In this document: one piece after another, positions 34,790 through 47,500 of the stretch | How positions within the stretch are numbered: the stretch's first letter is position 1 | Layout: each line of letters begins with the position of its first letter | NCBI GenBank assembly: GCA_038501625.1 | Contig: JAZAYU010000036.1 | Coordinates: 5,246,366 to 5,310,365 of the forward strand | Length of the DNA stretch: 64,000 nt | Direction of reading: 5' to 3' | DNA from: Corbicula japonica | Taxonomy: Eukaryota > Mollusca > Bivalvia > Venerida > Cyrenidae | Translations under genes and position numbers: made by a program | The notes under the pieces: generated by a model | Database searches by the model: none | What the model saw: only the letters and a program-made list of their open reading frames with translations | Told to the model about the DNA's origin: nothing

Positions 34790-36330
34790 ATGTTTTGAGT
34801 ATAAAAATTATCTTATGATCGCTCACTAAGAAAATAGAACAAGAAATCAAATCATCTGCAAACAAAATGAATCGCAACTTAACACTCGTGTTACTCATGC
34901 ATGTTTTTGTTAACTATTTATGGTTTCTTAATTTAGTCATATACTCAAAAACGTATAATTTCTATTTCTTAACCATTTTTGGTCATGAGGAAAGTTATTT
35001 TCTAACCGTCGTTTTTTATGATAAGTGTACTCGGTAGGAATAGTTTTACGTCAGACACAATGGGACATAATGGTAATTACTTATATTTAACAGTTGCAAG
35101 ATAATACAATCAAATTAACCTTACTGTTCTGACAATCTAAAGCAGCCTCTCTGCCCTCCTGTACTTATTTCAAAAAGAATGGCAAAATTGATGATGCTTA
35201 TGCATTTTATTAAAAAAACACACAAATCTGTCTCTAAATAATTTCTTTTAAGATGTCACGAACGTTTTCTTATAAATAGATACAGACATTTAACGTAATT
35301 GCCGGCCGAGAGGCTGCCGAGCAAATTCTCTGCGTTCAAAAAAGTCTGTATTGTTATCAGAAAAAGATATTTTACTGGTGTCATACAACGATTGTAACTT
35401 TTATCGAGGTTATACGCGCATCCTTTTCGGGGATTTGTCCCGGCAAGTGCATTTAGTGAAATGGATATGCTTTTTCCGCCCGAGTTCGATTCCCATTGCG
35501 AGTCTTTATCAATTTAACTAGAGTAGGGTCTTGCGCGAAACCAATTTTACGCCTCTAAAATAAATCTGAAAATACGGAAAAAAGGCAGACATAATGTTCA
35601 GTCTGAGTGTACAATCAAACACCGAATTGTTTCGAGTTTTGCGATATAATCCACAGTATGGAGGGCATAAGAAAACAATCAAATCCTAGATGAAATTCTC
35701 TTCGCAAAAATTTGTGGCTGTAAGCATGGCGCTTGTGACATCGCCTGTATGGGTTCTCCTGTTTTTTATTTTGGTTTTAATGGTTTCATATAGTCTCCCT
35801 CACAAAGTCAGGACCGCACTATCTTAAATTAGACAAACAATATAATATATATCTTTCTTCCCATAATTAAGTATAGTAGAAACAAGATAAATTTAATGAT
35901 CTACTTGTAACTATGTTCTTCTTTGTTTAATCGTTTTGTCGGCAATACATAGTTGTCCAGAGCTTCGAGACAAACCAGTGATATTCCTGACTGTTTGGGA
36001 TGACAAAGTGAGATAAGTGCAAAATATTTGTAAGTAAATAAAAATAAAGACGAGTTTTTAAACTGTTTTGGTCTCAACCCAGGATGTAGAGAATGAGTGA
36101 GAATACGATTGTGATGGCATTGACCTCTTAATCCGTATTTTGACTCGAAAGTTTATGAAATATAGGTTAAGTGTTTTCTCATTTTCATGTGTCACCGGAA
36201 ATGATGTCTTCGGGAAAATGTTATAATGTTAAGCAGACGTCAAGACTTATTATGGATTTTGCTACTGAAAACAAAATAAAAAGTAACAACATTCCCTATT
36301 TGTTACGAGAACGAAAATAGAAAATTGTAA
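34790..36330 (+). repeat. Segmental duplication 3, first copy
   Basis: Colinear with 43040-44510. Anchors are 34866/43106 (AATGAATCGCAACTTAAC), 35055/43275 (TTTACGTCAGACACAA), 35265/43555 (GATGTCACGAAC), 35415/43742 and 36185/44355. It lacks the foldback insertion seen in the sister at 44029-44338 and so preserves the empty site (near 36165). It runs straight into the second copy of duplication 2. A diverged SINE head lies at about 35428-35505. Confidence 0.8.
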
Positions 36331-36656
36331 GTATCTGCCACAGAAATTTCCCCAAACATCATTTTGGGACTCTTACATATCCTGAAGCAAATACGTTTTA
36401 ATTTTGACCCCAATATAATAAAAAAGATGAAAAGGGACATTCAAAGGTTTTTGAAACTTCCGTAAAAAGGAAATAGCGAAAATAATTGTTAAATAACTGT
36501 TGTAAATTTTGTGGAAACAACTCTGTGACCTATATTATCCTAAAAATTTAATCCTTATAGAAAAACAAATGCTGGGAATCTTACACCATATTGGCTTCTA
36601 CACACTTCTATATTATTAAAACTGTTACGCAACGAAATGCACTTGAATAAACTTTT

Positions 36657-37125
36657 CGATTCGTTTCTTTTATCCATGGCATCGTGTTCTTGCTGAGTTT
36701 ACTCCAGAAGATCTGGTCTCGGCAAGATCATTGAGTACACGCCCTTTGGCTTTGCAATGCTTTTAGCTTCTTATGTTTTATATGTTTGTGTGCTTTTGCA
36801 TGCAACATTGTTAGCTGATGGGTGGGTTGGAGTTATTTCACCAAGACAACTTAAACTTGTTTTGTGATACGAGAACCTGTTGGGGCAAGTGTGAGGTTGG
36901 TGCACCCTAGAACCTGTTTTAAACCCCTAGTGGCAATTCGTTTTGCCACTGATCATTCCAATGCGGTATCCCCAAAGGTTCTATTTTTCGTTAATTGTTT
37001 GTGACGTCCTTTTTGAATTGACATAATATAACAAGCATGGTCTCTCTCTCTTCCTCTCTTTTTTGCGCTTCGAGGGGAGGCTGTGTTTTGTGAGTGTGGC
37101 GATTCCTGATATCCATATATTTCTT
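36657..37125 (+). mobile_element. Element A, near-complete copy
   Basis: Matches the copy at 2395-2990 along its length: CATCGTGTTCTTGCTGA, GGTCTCGGCAAGATCATTGAG, GGGGCAAGTGTGAGGTTGG, the AGTGGCAA/TTGCCACT inverted motif and the GGCGATTCCTGATATCCATA end. It is inserted in the second copy of duplication 2 only. Confidence 0.75.
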
Positions 37126-37284
37126 TTTTAATAACATTTATAATAACTTCTGAAAATATGTTATGAATGACTGTGAACATAAAATCTTTAATGATCAATT
37201 GTCAGATAAATATTGTTCCATTAACAAGGCGTGTATCATTTTGCCAGCGGATCTAAGAAATAAACCTTGCATATCACAAAAATC

Positions 37285-37385
37285 AGAGAAGTAACCGCCT
37301 CGGAGCAGACTGTGCTAAACATTCTGCAGTTTGGGGTTAAAACCGGATTTTTGAGTGCACCAACTTCAAACTTGCCCCTACATGT
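37285..37385 (-). mobile_element. Element A fragment
   Basis: Reverse fragment with AACCGCCTCGGA, GGGGTTAAAACCGG and GTGCACCAACTTCAAACTTG. It is heavily diverged. Confidence 0.45.
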
Positions 37386-40300
37386 TCTTAAACATGTATG
37401 AACTAGCATGAAAAGTTTGCCATAATGTGATTTATCCCTACCAGCCGAAAATGTTCTGGTCGTCATTAAGCAGGAAAGAGTTAGGAAACTTTAACTATTG
37501 TAACATTGTCATCCGGCGTCATCAATTGGCATGGTTTCTATTTGGGCGAAGTAAACAGCAGTTTTGCACAGGGTTACTTGTGTTTCATGAATTTATTTTA
37601 TTCATACCAATCGGTTCATAATAAACTCAGATTTAGTTTTTATTTTTCACAATTGAATGTGACTATTTTTCATTTTCTGGAGTAGCGTCAAGGACTGGGA
37701 AGAGTCTCCTTACAACCTAAACGTAATTGTTCCAATTTGAAATTACTGTACTATTAACTATTGCCAAACATGAATTTAGTACAATAATAAATTAATATAA
37801 ACCCAAAATGCTTGCGTTTGTGATCGAAAAAAAATTACGTTTACGTGTAATTATTGAATAATAAATTAACTCACGACTCAAAGTAAGTAAAATTGTAAAG
37901 AGGATCGTGATAAGAAAAAACACAATTTATTGCATTCATCAAGTTAGTACACATGTACTTTATTAACATGATACAGTATTATTGAGGGCCAGTTTCTCGC
38001 CATCAGGTAACTTAATAACACATTTTATTTCTGTTAACGAATAACATAAACTATTTTCAGCAGTCATAAAAGAAACGAAACACAGTTTATAATTACAGTG
38101 TTGTTATATTATGGTGTAAAGCAATCAATTCCCCGAAGAAATGGCGGTATTTGTAAGAAAAAAAACTCATCGAGCTTTTTGTCTGCTACAGTATCAGGCG
38201 AATATGCAATTTTAGATTAGAGACAATGTAATTACCCATAAATCTTAGTAATTAATTACAAATAGAAATGTATATTACCTTACTGTCAGGCGATATATTT
38301 GTTTATTTTGCATTAGGTCTTAATGCAGTAGATTTTTGTTGCGAAACATGTTTTAATATAAACTGGACAAAAACAAAAAAAAACATTATGATTATGATAT
38401 TTTTTTCATTTATGAGGAACACGTTGATTAGAATTGTTTTAATACTAGTTTTACAGTTTTTTGTAACTTAAAGTTTGATTGCTCAAGAAACTAAACTTCT
38501 AAACCAAGACATGAGCAACTGCCTGCCAAATAACAATAAATAAAGGATTTTACAACAATATATTTTCGATTGCAAGGGAGGTAATTGCAAATAGTTAGAA
38601 TTTCAAGAGTATTTTTAGAGATTTTCTCCTAAATATAGCAAAGGGAAAGATAACAATATTGTGACTGCTAATTTTCAAGAACATTTTATTTCTTTGGAAA
38701 GATATTAAAAGAAATTTTAATATTTGCAAAGAAAGAATTTTGAATTTTCGTTTTCAAAATTTACAAAATTTCAGATAAAAAAAGTGGATAGTTTTTATAT
38801 TTGCTGAGTATAATTTATCCGTTGAATTACAAATCTTTCGATAATCAACATTTAACATTTAACCACATAAAAGGAACATCTGAAAATCGTATGAATACAT
38901 TAGCAATATTCATGGCAAAGATATATTTAAAATATTTATCAACGTTATTCCATGCATTAAATATCTATATAGTATGCAGCAGTGTGTTTATACGTGTAAT
39001 GATCGTTGAGCACTTATATCAATGTTAGTTTATTATAGATTTTTCTTTTTTCGTAATTAGTCCGTAATACAAATAGAGATAAACTTTACTTAGTCTCCTC
39101 GATGTTTGCTAAGCACACATCTTCGTGATATGCAATTACATCGGGGACCGTTTAGTTATTGATTTTTCACATCCCCAATTTCAATTTCAAATTCAGTATA
39201 AACTCCTTTGACACATTGTTAAATCATATCAATATACGAGATTTTTTAATTAGTCATTAAACAGGTAATTAGAAATAAATAAAAAGAAATAAACTAATAA
39301 TTGATATAATATACCGGAAGATATGTTCATAAATATTATTGGTGCGTAGCAAACTTAGTAGTATATTTGCCAAAATGGGCTAATGTGTTGAGTACAAATC
39401 TCTACTGTCTGACATTGTGCATGAACACGCAAACAAACAATAAAGAGGTCGAACAATCAAAACAAAATAACCAGTTTTATGCTTTGTTGACAATATTTAT
39501 CATAAAATAAATGGATTGGGGTTGAGTGTGATTGATCTCTAACGTAAAATCTTTCTTCGTTTCATAGCGGATAGGAACATAATAGCTGTCAAACAATATG
39601 GTATTACATTATATGAGTTACATGCAACGCTTTATTCAGTTACAAGTGACAACTTTTTTCACACTTTCAAACATTAAAGTGTTAGACAAACCAGAATGCT
39701 GGCAAAAAAGGAGACAACAGAAGAAGCTCGCATATTACCAAGATGACTTAACTTACACCCTTTGCAAACTAAACAACAAATGCAGACGATTGTAACCACT
39801 CATCGTAAAACTATTAACGTTTATAAGTTCAAACTCAAGCTCAACGACCTTCATAGGACGACAACATTTTCTAAAGCATCAGATGTCGCTTTTCAGGAAT
39901 CAAAAGGTAATGCATAATACTTTCTTGAAGAAACGGTAATTCTTGTGCTCCCTTGATATCTTCTGACTAGTAAATTGTAGTCAGTGTTTTAGCGATTGAG
40001 TACTAATATCTTCAAAGCACTTATTTGACAATGTCTAAGATTCTACAGTGCGGACATCTCAGGAGCAAAGTCGACAAGAAGAGAAAATATGCAACTGTAA
40101 AACAGAAAATACGTTTTTGCACACTCTGAAACTGATAGTCATGCGCTAGGGATTGAAGAGAATGAGACAAGAATAATTCGGGTAAATAAAAAACAGGAGA
40201 GTGCTACATGATGCTTGGCCAGCTTTATGCATTTCGCCCTATCGCTCATAAACAGTCTCAATCAAATCTAGCCTGAAATAGTTTTAAATCTGTTCTGTTT

Positions 40301-40764
40301 AGTGGCTTTCAAAGTTCATTTATCATCTATTTTAAACATTCTCCATTAAAGTCTATGAGAAATTCGTTTTTAATGAATGTTATCTGAATACAACTTGTTT
40401 ATAATTTCATAACAGTAACTGATTGTAGCTTTCAGCTAAAATGAACATAGAAATAGTCAACGTATATTGACCTTGGATCCTGTTATCCAATACAGTATGA
40501 CAACTTTTCTGAAACAAGATGCCTCTGTAGGTCGTCTCTTGAGAATAGTTAATGGAAAGATTGGAAGCATATAGAATTTTTGTTGAAAAATAAATTAGTT
40601 ATGTACGACAGGACATTGAATTTGTTAATCAGACAACATAATAGTATATCTATGGGAAGAGATACGAAGTGCTTTCTAGCTTTGCCACTGTCTATTGTTA
40701 GCATCTTTTACCAAGAAATACAATATTATCTGAATGTAAGGCGAAGCAGATGTTTTTCAAAAAA

Positions 40765-40955
40765 AGTCAAATATGCATATCAGGAATGGCCACATCCAGC
40801 AGACACAGCCTCCTCACACAGCTAAAATATAGAGAGGAAAATAGAGCATGGTTTTACAATAATCCGTTTCAAAATGGACGCCACAAACAATTAACAAAAG
40901 TGAGAACCCGAGGGATTACCGCCTTTGAACGGTAAGTGGTGAAGGAATGTAATAG
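40765..40955 (-). mobile_element. Element A copy in duplication 2
   Basis: Reverse copy from AAATATGCATATCAGGAATG to GGGATTACCGCCTTTGAACG. The first copy of duplication 2 runs without it (near 26840), so this insertion is younger than the duplication. Confidence 0.7.
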
Positions 40956-41360
40956 GTTGTGAATAATGAAATCTTGATATCGATCAGCAACATAACATGT
41001 ATGAAAATGAATTTTTGCATTATCTTAAAATTTCGAAAAAAAATTATATCAAGTAAGCTTGCCTGTAACAAGTTTTTGCGTTATTTAGATCAGACATATT
41101 TAATTTAGAAATTCTTTGACGACTAGAATGAAAAACGTTTACTATTTATATTAAAAATCCGTCATAATTATTTCAAAAGCTGTTCACTTAATCCAGTGAG
41201 AAAAAGAAAAAAAGAAAATCTTGACATTTTCAAAATTATAATTATCACAATAAAATCTGCAATCAGAAGCAACAAGGTTTAAAAAAAATGCTCTTACTAA
41301 CATTTAATGAAACTGGTGAGCTTAATATGCTAACAAAGAGACCATCAATGAGTTTGCTTT

Positions 41361-41430
41361 GAGCTTGGCTAGGCTCTGTCGCCGTGACGGTGCGGGTTCG
41401 CTCCCAGTTAGAGGCACTATCATTTGTTAA
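41361..41430 (+). mobile_element. SINE 3' part (B box and tail)
   Basis: Contains GGCTCTGTCGCCGTGACGG and the B box GGTGCGGGTTCGCTCC, then GAGGCACTATCATTT. The A-box half is lost. It interrupts duplication 2 relative to 27930. Confidence 0.7.
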
Positions 41431-42081
41431 ATGTAACTTTCTCCAACAATGATTGTTAAGTGGCACAAAATATTGTTTCTAAGTGAGCAAACAGCTGGGC
41501 CTTGAAGCGAAACACAATTATTATATTAATAACAAAACTCGTTGACCTAGACTATGTATCAGTTAAGGTGGCTGAGACAGGCAATTCCCTTGTGACTCAA
41601 AGCCTGTGATCTCAGAAGTCGTTAGCACGCAATTTACAGAAATTTGTTCAATAATTTCATTTTCCTTTTGAGCTCCATTTCCAGTTATGCGTTGAATGAT
41701 GTTAGCACAATTTTCTAAAGGTTTTCACTGTAGTATTTATTCTCACAGAATATTGACTCTTTTAGCTATTTAGATTTAATCTTAAAATCAATCGTTATGC
41801 CAAATTTAAAACAAGAGATTCTTATAATTAATTGAATTTGGCAAAATAGCCTTTAACATAGCATGTAAAAGAAGGTTACTGTAGATATTTTGGATGCCCT
41901 TACATTAGAGGCAAAAACTTCAGTGGTTTCTGTTAGACGACATTTCATTGGGTTCTTCTGTTTGCTGTTTACACAAAATCTACTATATTTTACTTTATTT
42001 AAAGTTTAATCGAATATTTCGTGGTTGGTTTTAAGTAGCGAATCGGTTCTCTAATGATAGTATATCCGTGTTTGTTTGTTA

Positions 42082-42490
42082 TTTGATGTAGAAAGCAACC
42101 GAGCACGACAAATATCAACATATTTCAGACTCAAGTTTATTGAGCATGTTCATTTGAGTAATGGAAATGCATATGACTGTCCGCGCACCCTAATCCCGAA
42201 TTGAGCGCAACTAATTAGTTACACATGTAAACACATGTAACAGTACCCGTTCTGATCAAGCTACAACGCCAGTTTTAATTAAGGTTTTAATAAAAATGAA
42301 AAGGAAACTTTGAAAGCCACCTAACAAGAAAAAAACATGAAAATATTGCAATTTCGGTTTAATTAAGCCTCTCCATGGACAGTAATGGAATAGACGAAAT
42401 GGGAACTTTGAAAGCCACTGAACACGACGGTGAAAGAACCTTCACTGCGGTATTCTCAGATTAATACCATTCAATATTCAGCGGCGTGAC
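42082..42490 (+). repeat. Dispersed repeat C, copy 3 (partly doubled)
   Basis: GGAACTTTGAAAGCCAC occurs twice about 100 bp apart, with CCCGAATTGAGCGCAACTA on the left and GGTATTCTCAGATTAATACC on the right. Confidence 0.55.
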
Positions 42491-42654
42491 CAAGACAGGA
42501 TCTCGTATTTATACTTGTTGATATATTATAATGTCTATACATTTATTTGTAAACTGCTGCCATACACAGAAGAACAATCAGAAGAACAATAGAGTTGTGT
42601 GTACATGTGACTTGAACGATGTACTCCTCAGTAATTGCTCATTACTCTGCTTCT

Positions 42655-42925
42655 GGGAACAATAATGAGAACCCATCCAAAACGTTTCAGTTTTATGCTC
42701 TTTAAAAAAAGAAATATGTATATCAGGAATCGCCACACTCACAAAACGCATCCAACCCATACAGCAAAAAAAGAAAGGGAATGATAGAATGTTTGTTAAA
42801 AGTATGTCAAATTCAAATAAGACGCCACAAACAATGAACGAAAAAGATATCCCATGGAGTTGCCTCCCTGGAACGTCAGTGGCAAAACAAATTGTCATTT
42901 GGAGTTAAAGCTAGGTTCTAGTTTC
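42655..42925 (-). mobile_element. Element A copy
   Basis: Reverse copy with GAAATATGTATATCAGGAAT, CGCCACACTCACAAAACGCA, CGCCACAAACAATGAACG, GTGGCAAAACAAATTG and TTAAAGCTAGGTTCTAG. The open frame on this strand is only repeat sequence. Confidence 0.65.
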
Positions 42926-43792
42926 GTTTCTATAAGTTGATTTGTATACAAATTTGTTGTTTCCGTTGCAAACCTGATAACACAATTTAATGGCTACATG
43001 AGTACATTTTTCTGTTCAATTTTCTCTTTATACCTGTTTCCTGACACTTTGATAGTTTTAGGAATCTCTTTTCTTCTGGAACAAGAACATGAACCCTCTA
43101 CAAAAATGAATCGCAACTTAACGCACGTGTCACATGTTTTTGTTTTGTTTATTATTGATGGTGTCGTTTTAGGGATATTCTAAAAACTTATTATTTCTAT
43201 TTTCTGTATCATTTTGAGGTCATGAGGAGAGAAAGTGTTTTTAACCGTGGTGTGTTTCACGCTTATACTTGCTAGTGTATTTACGTCAGACACAAAAAGA
43301 CATTATCATGATCATTATGATGATTACTTGTATTTAACAGTTGCATGATAATACGTCAACCAATTTTGAAGCTGAAATGTCATCACCGGTCTTTTGTAAC
43401 AATCAGATTGTAACATGTTCTAACGAACTAAAATCAGCATCACTGCACCCCCCCCCCCCCCCTTAACTTAATTCTAAAAGACAACATAGCAAATTGCTGA
43501 CATGAATGGAAAGACTACAAGAAAAACAATTTAGTCTTAAAATAATTCGTATTTGGATGTCACGAACATTCGCTCCCAGCTAGAGGCACTATCTTTTTAA
43601 AAAGATATCTATAGACATTTAACTAAATTGCACGTCACCAGACGGTCGTAGAAACCTATCCGTACAAAACTGTCAGTAATGTTATCAGAAAACATCGGTT
43701 ACAGGTGTCACACATACAACGATCGTAACTTTTATCAGGGTTATCCGCGCATCATTTTCTGGGGATTTGTCCCGTCAAGTATTTTAAAAATA

Positions 43793-43935
43793 AATTTTCG
43801 TTAATTGCTTGTGGTGTCGTTTTGAAACTAATCAATTTTATTAACCATGCTCTCTGCCTCTTTCTTCTTCTTGACTGTGTGGGAAAGCTGTTTTTCTGAG
43901 TGTGGCAATTCCTGATATCCATATTTCACCTTTTC
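43793..43935 (+). mobile_element. Element A right-half fragment
   Basis: Runs from TTTTCGTTAATTGCTTGTGG through CATGCTCTCTGCCTC and TGTGTGGGAAAGCTG to GGCAATTCCTGATATCCATA. Confidence 0.65.
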
Positions 43936-44028
43936 TTTTTTTAACTGTTGTGCACTCAACCAACAATCGGAATACGAGTTTGATGACCTTGACCTCTCAA
44001 TCCGTAGTTAGACTCGAAAGGTTATACA

Positions 44029-44338
44029 ATTATTTACTTATTAGCTGGGAAATATGCTGTGATATTGATCTAAAAAATCGTTATTGACCGAGGCGATAGC
44101 CGAGGTCAATAACGATTTTTGCGGTCAATATCAACAGCATATTTCCCAGCTAATAAGTAAATAACTGTTTTATTACATGAACTATAAATAATATAAAAGA
44201 TGGAAACTTTCGGATTCTATTTATAGACAGGTCAATATCAGCGAAAGCGGGTCAATATCTAGATTTATTGACTCGGTTATTTTGGGGGTGTGACCAATCG
44301 CGTTGCGTCTATTTATAGTTCATGTAATAATATGCTAT
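44029..44338. mobile_element. Composite foldback/MITE with empty site in sister copy
   Basis: The left part is a palindrome with arms of about 60 bp (44029-44089 and 44104-44165) around GAGGCGATAGCCGA. The right part is bounded by a perfect 21-bp inverted repeat, TTATTACATGAACTATAAAT plus A (44170-44190) and its complement (44310-44330). The sister copy near 36165 reads straight through from GAAAGTTTATGAAATA into GGTTAAGTG, so this roughly 310-bp block was inserted after the duplication. It encodes no protein. Confidence 0.75.
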
Positions 44339-44514
44339 ATGGGTAAGTGTTGTCTCATTTTAGTGTGTCACGGGAAATGATGTTTTCGGGAAAGTGCCAT
44401 AATGTTAAGCAAACGTCAAGACTTATTACGGATCTCACTGAATAAAATAGCATTTTATTGTCAAAATGTGTAAGAAAATTCCCAATTGGTAACGAGAAAG
44501 AAGAAATATAATTA

Positions 44515-45310
44515 TGAGTTCTTTTCAAATAAAGTTACAACAAATACGACTGAAGACACATTTTCCATGGTGTTATCATGAACTTTCGCTAAGTATGTGA
44601 ACAACATTCAAAGAAAGAATTACCAAAGCCGACTGTAACGTGTGTTATAAGAATTGTATGAAACATTAACTTTTTGCAAGTACAATTGAATTATAATAGA
44701 GCTCATGAAATTACCGACAACTGATAAGTTTCAAAAGCAAGTGAAACATTCATATCGGAAATAGCTATATTATGATTTAAAAAGGTTTCTTTTTGAAGTT
44801 TATGTTCGCAATGTTCGTGAGAATAGCGTTGTGTAGAGCGAAGACAAGTTGCAGTGACACTTCCAAAATTTATTGTTGGTTAAATCCAGACAATATAAGT
44901 TTCAAATAATATAATTTGGGGTAATTCCACAAATATCAATAATTTCACATAATTTCTTACAGATGGTAAAATTCCAATCTGCCTTAAAGCAGAAGGATTA
45001 AAGTTGTTATACTAAAATATTTAATTGACACTATTCTGAGATATATATCTCAAACAATTGATATCCTGGCAGGAAAGTAAGACTTCAACTAACAATAAGA
45101 CAATAGGTGATAAAAACCTTCAAATTGATAGCAGGTGACACTTCTTTGCATTACAAAGAAAGTATACTAAATTAAATCAGATAATCAAATTATCAATTTT
45201 CACCTATGGATTCAGGTGACATTAGCTTCTAGTTCAGGAAATTGGTTATTTTATCAAAATAAAATTTTAATATTTTTTATAGAGAAAATATTCAAAATTT
45301 GCATCATAAT
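44515..45310. other. No feature seen
   Basis: AT-rich, unique-looking sequence without recognised motif or repeat. Confidence 0.5.
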
Positions 45311-45314
45311 AGTT

Positions 45315-45550
45315 ACATTCAGCAGATGCAGCAGACGCAGCCTTCGCACAAGGCCAAAAAGGGTGTAAATATGTAATGTACAGGGATGAAAAGATAACAG
45401 TATTGTTTGAAGTATAAGAAACGTTTTAAGGCCGTCATACAGCAACTATTGCCACTATTAAAAGGAAAATGTGCATATCAGGAATGGCCAAATTCATAAA
45501 TTATACGTACATCCACCCAATAAACCACAAACTATAGTAAAATAACATTT
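45315..45550 (-). mobile_element. Element A remnants
   Basis: Two pieces, CAGACGCAGCCTTCGCACA near 45330 and GTGCATATCAGGAATGGCC near 45470, lie out of the usual order and are separated by about 110 bp. This is an old rearranged copy. Confidence 0.45.
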
Positions 45551-45574
45551 AAGAATTTGACAAAAAAAAACATT

Positions 45575-45640
45575 TCAGCCAATCACATGCTTGAGATTTG
45601 AGACTGGTTTCTATGCTAAGTTTTATAACCTTAGGCACAG
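45575..45640 (-). repeat. Dispersed repeat D
   Basis: Reverse complement of the stretch at about 12400-12465 (TTTCAGCCAATCACATGCTTG, AGACTGGTTTCTA, AGTTTTATAACCTT). It shows that the DNA before the 12426 open frame is a repeat. Confidence 0.65.
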
Positions 45641-45644
45641 TTTT

Positions 45645-47340
45645 GGTTTGCTAATTAACTGATTAACTGTGGCTTTGTAGTTTCAGAATATGGCTTTCAG
45701 ATATTCATATTTACCTATTTTACAAACTGAAAACGAAGAACTCAAGATACATGTACTAAGGAAACAGCAGCTTTTGTGTGCTTGAGTCTAGCAATGATAA
45801 GGCCATATTTAACGCTTCCTAGAAAATCCTTTTCATATGAATTATAGTAGCAACAAGTCAGCATTTAATTTAATGATCTATGTACTCTTGCATTTAAATG
45901 ACTAATAGATATACGTGTCTGATAATTAAAGGCAACAATTAACTTTGCTTTTGAAAAGGGTGCCTCTTTAGGGTATTCACCCGACACTGAAAGAAAATAT
46001 AATGATAACAGATGCTCGGTTCGAAAAGGTCCGTTTCTGACAACTGATGAAAACATACAAATTCTAGCAATGGGTTTGACGTATTTCTTTACTTAATCAT
46101 CACATATGGACACACTTCTCAAAGGCAACAACGACTTTACTAACGAATTACAATAAAAATTACATTAAGACGGAAATAGAAAACCATCTGTTTTTATTAC
46201 AATACAATAGATCTTTTGTTGTCATTTATAGAGCTTCCATTACATTGTTAATGAAATCAGACGATTTAGGCTGAATAAACCCTGACAATAAATTGAACAA
46301 CACTCATACAAACTTTTATGCATGTACTTGAAACTGGTCTAATTATTAATAGTATCTTGCATTTGTTTTGTATCTGAATACCACACTTTTTCAGGAAATG
46401 CCCATAAACAATATATAACACAGAGCACTATTTGTTTAATACTGAATTGCAAAACCAAATGATAGGCTGGTGAAGACAGCGACTCTGTACATATAGTCAG
46501 CACTGTTGTCAGTAAATAATCGATTACCGCTGTCATAATAAAATGATAACATTTATCAGAGTTATCTGTGCTACCTTTCTGGGATTGTTCCGGCTAGTTC
46601 ATCCGGTTGCTCAATCAGATTTGCATTTTCAGGCTCTGTCGACGTTCAGGGAAGATTGGATTCCCGGTTTAGGAAATTTTATTTGTATGGTGCAGGGGAA
46701 TGCATAGGTGAAACCTGGTTGTCGAATATTAACCAAATCAATTATTAATTTTGAAATTATGCTTATGAGGTCATAAATTCCAGTTAGCTGGAGAAAGTAT
46801 GGAACGCCTAAATCTCTATGCTTTGCTTTTACAGGCGTTCACATGATATCAATGTTACAGTTGTTAATGAAATTAATGTTATTATTATTATGACAGAAAC
46901 TTCTTACATTTTTTGGTAACTTACACAAACACAATGAGGAAATGACGTCGGCGACTATATATTTGAAATTTAATTTACGGAAGATAATAAACAAAGAATA
47001 TACAAATATTATGTTCATTAAAAAACCTTATGGGATTACGTTTTGACATGATGATCATTATTTATATCTTGAAATATTCGTTATTATAACGTCTAATTGG
47101 ATATTTGTTCTCACAAATTATAGAATGAGTCTGATAATTGACTGCTGTTTACAAGAAGTGAAATATTAAACTCGACTTCGCTATCCACGAGTAAAAATAG
47201 TTTAAGGAAATAATGCCTCTCATTAGACAGACTGTTACGTAGAATACCGTCACTGTTCAAGGTGCCTGGTCACGTACCAGAACAAAAATATTAAGTCAAA
47301 TATAAAAAATAAATTATATTAACTGTAGAAGACTTGTAAA
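45645..47340. other. No gene; one SINE relic
   Basis: At about 46575-46665 a diverged SINE head is visible (GGGATTGTTCCGGCTAGTTC, then GGCTCTGTCGACG). Otherwise AT-rich with no recognised feature. Confidence 0.5.
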
Positions 47341-47369
47341 ACAGAAGTACAGATGGACCAAACGTAGCA

Positions 47370-47500
47370 GCTACAGCATTCAGCAACCACCTGCTATAAA
47401 CAGCCAGTTTGAATATCGTCTTTACTGGCATTTTGATATATTTTACCGGTCTTAAACAGCCAGCTGAGTTTAGCAGCCACTGTTTGTCACCTCTTTGTGT
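47370..47500 (+). mobile_element. MITE part adjoining the minisatellite
   Basis: Contains AAACAGCCAGTTTGAATATC, TTAAACAGCCAGCTGAG and TTTAGCAGCCACTGTTTGTCAC followed by GTGGCTGTTTATTAATGG, matching the TA-flanked MITE at 62208-62390 in order. It passes directly into the minisatellite. Confidence 0.65.

Larger units (their letters stand above)
36290..41790 (+). repeat. Segmental duplication 2, second copy
   Basis: Sister of 22790-28310, in the same orientation. Its own insertions are element A at 36657-37125 and 40765-40955 and a SINE end at 41361-41430. A block at about 38490-38830 is absent from the first copy but present again at 62640-63070. No conserved reading frame is shared with the sister. 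Confidence 0.8.
43040..44510 (+). repeat. Segmental duplication 3, second copy
   Basis: Sister of 34790-36330. It carries several insertions absent from the sister: a 15-base C run (43448-43462), a SINE 3' end (43569-43592), an element A right half (43793-43935) and a foldback element (44029-44338). Confidence 0.8.

Noticed and set aside
42578..42898. 106-codon minus-strand frame
   Set aside because: Lies over an element A copy and has no counterpart in other copies.
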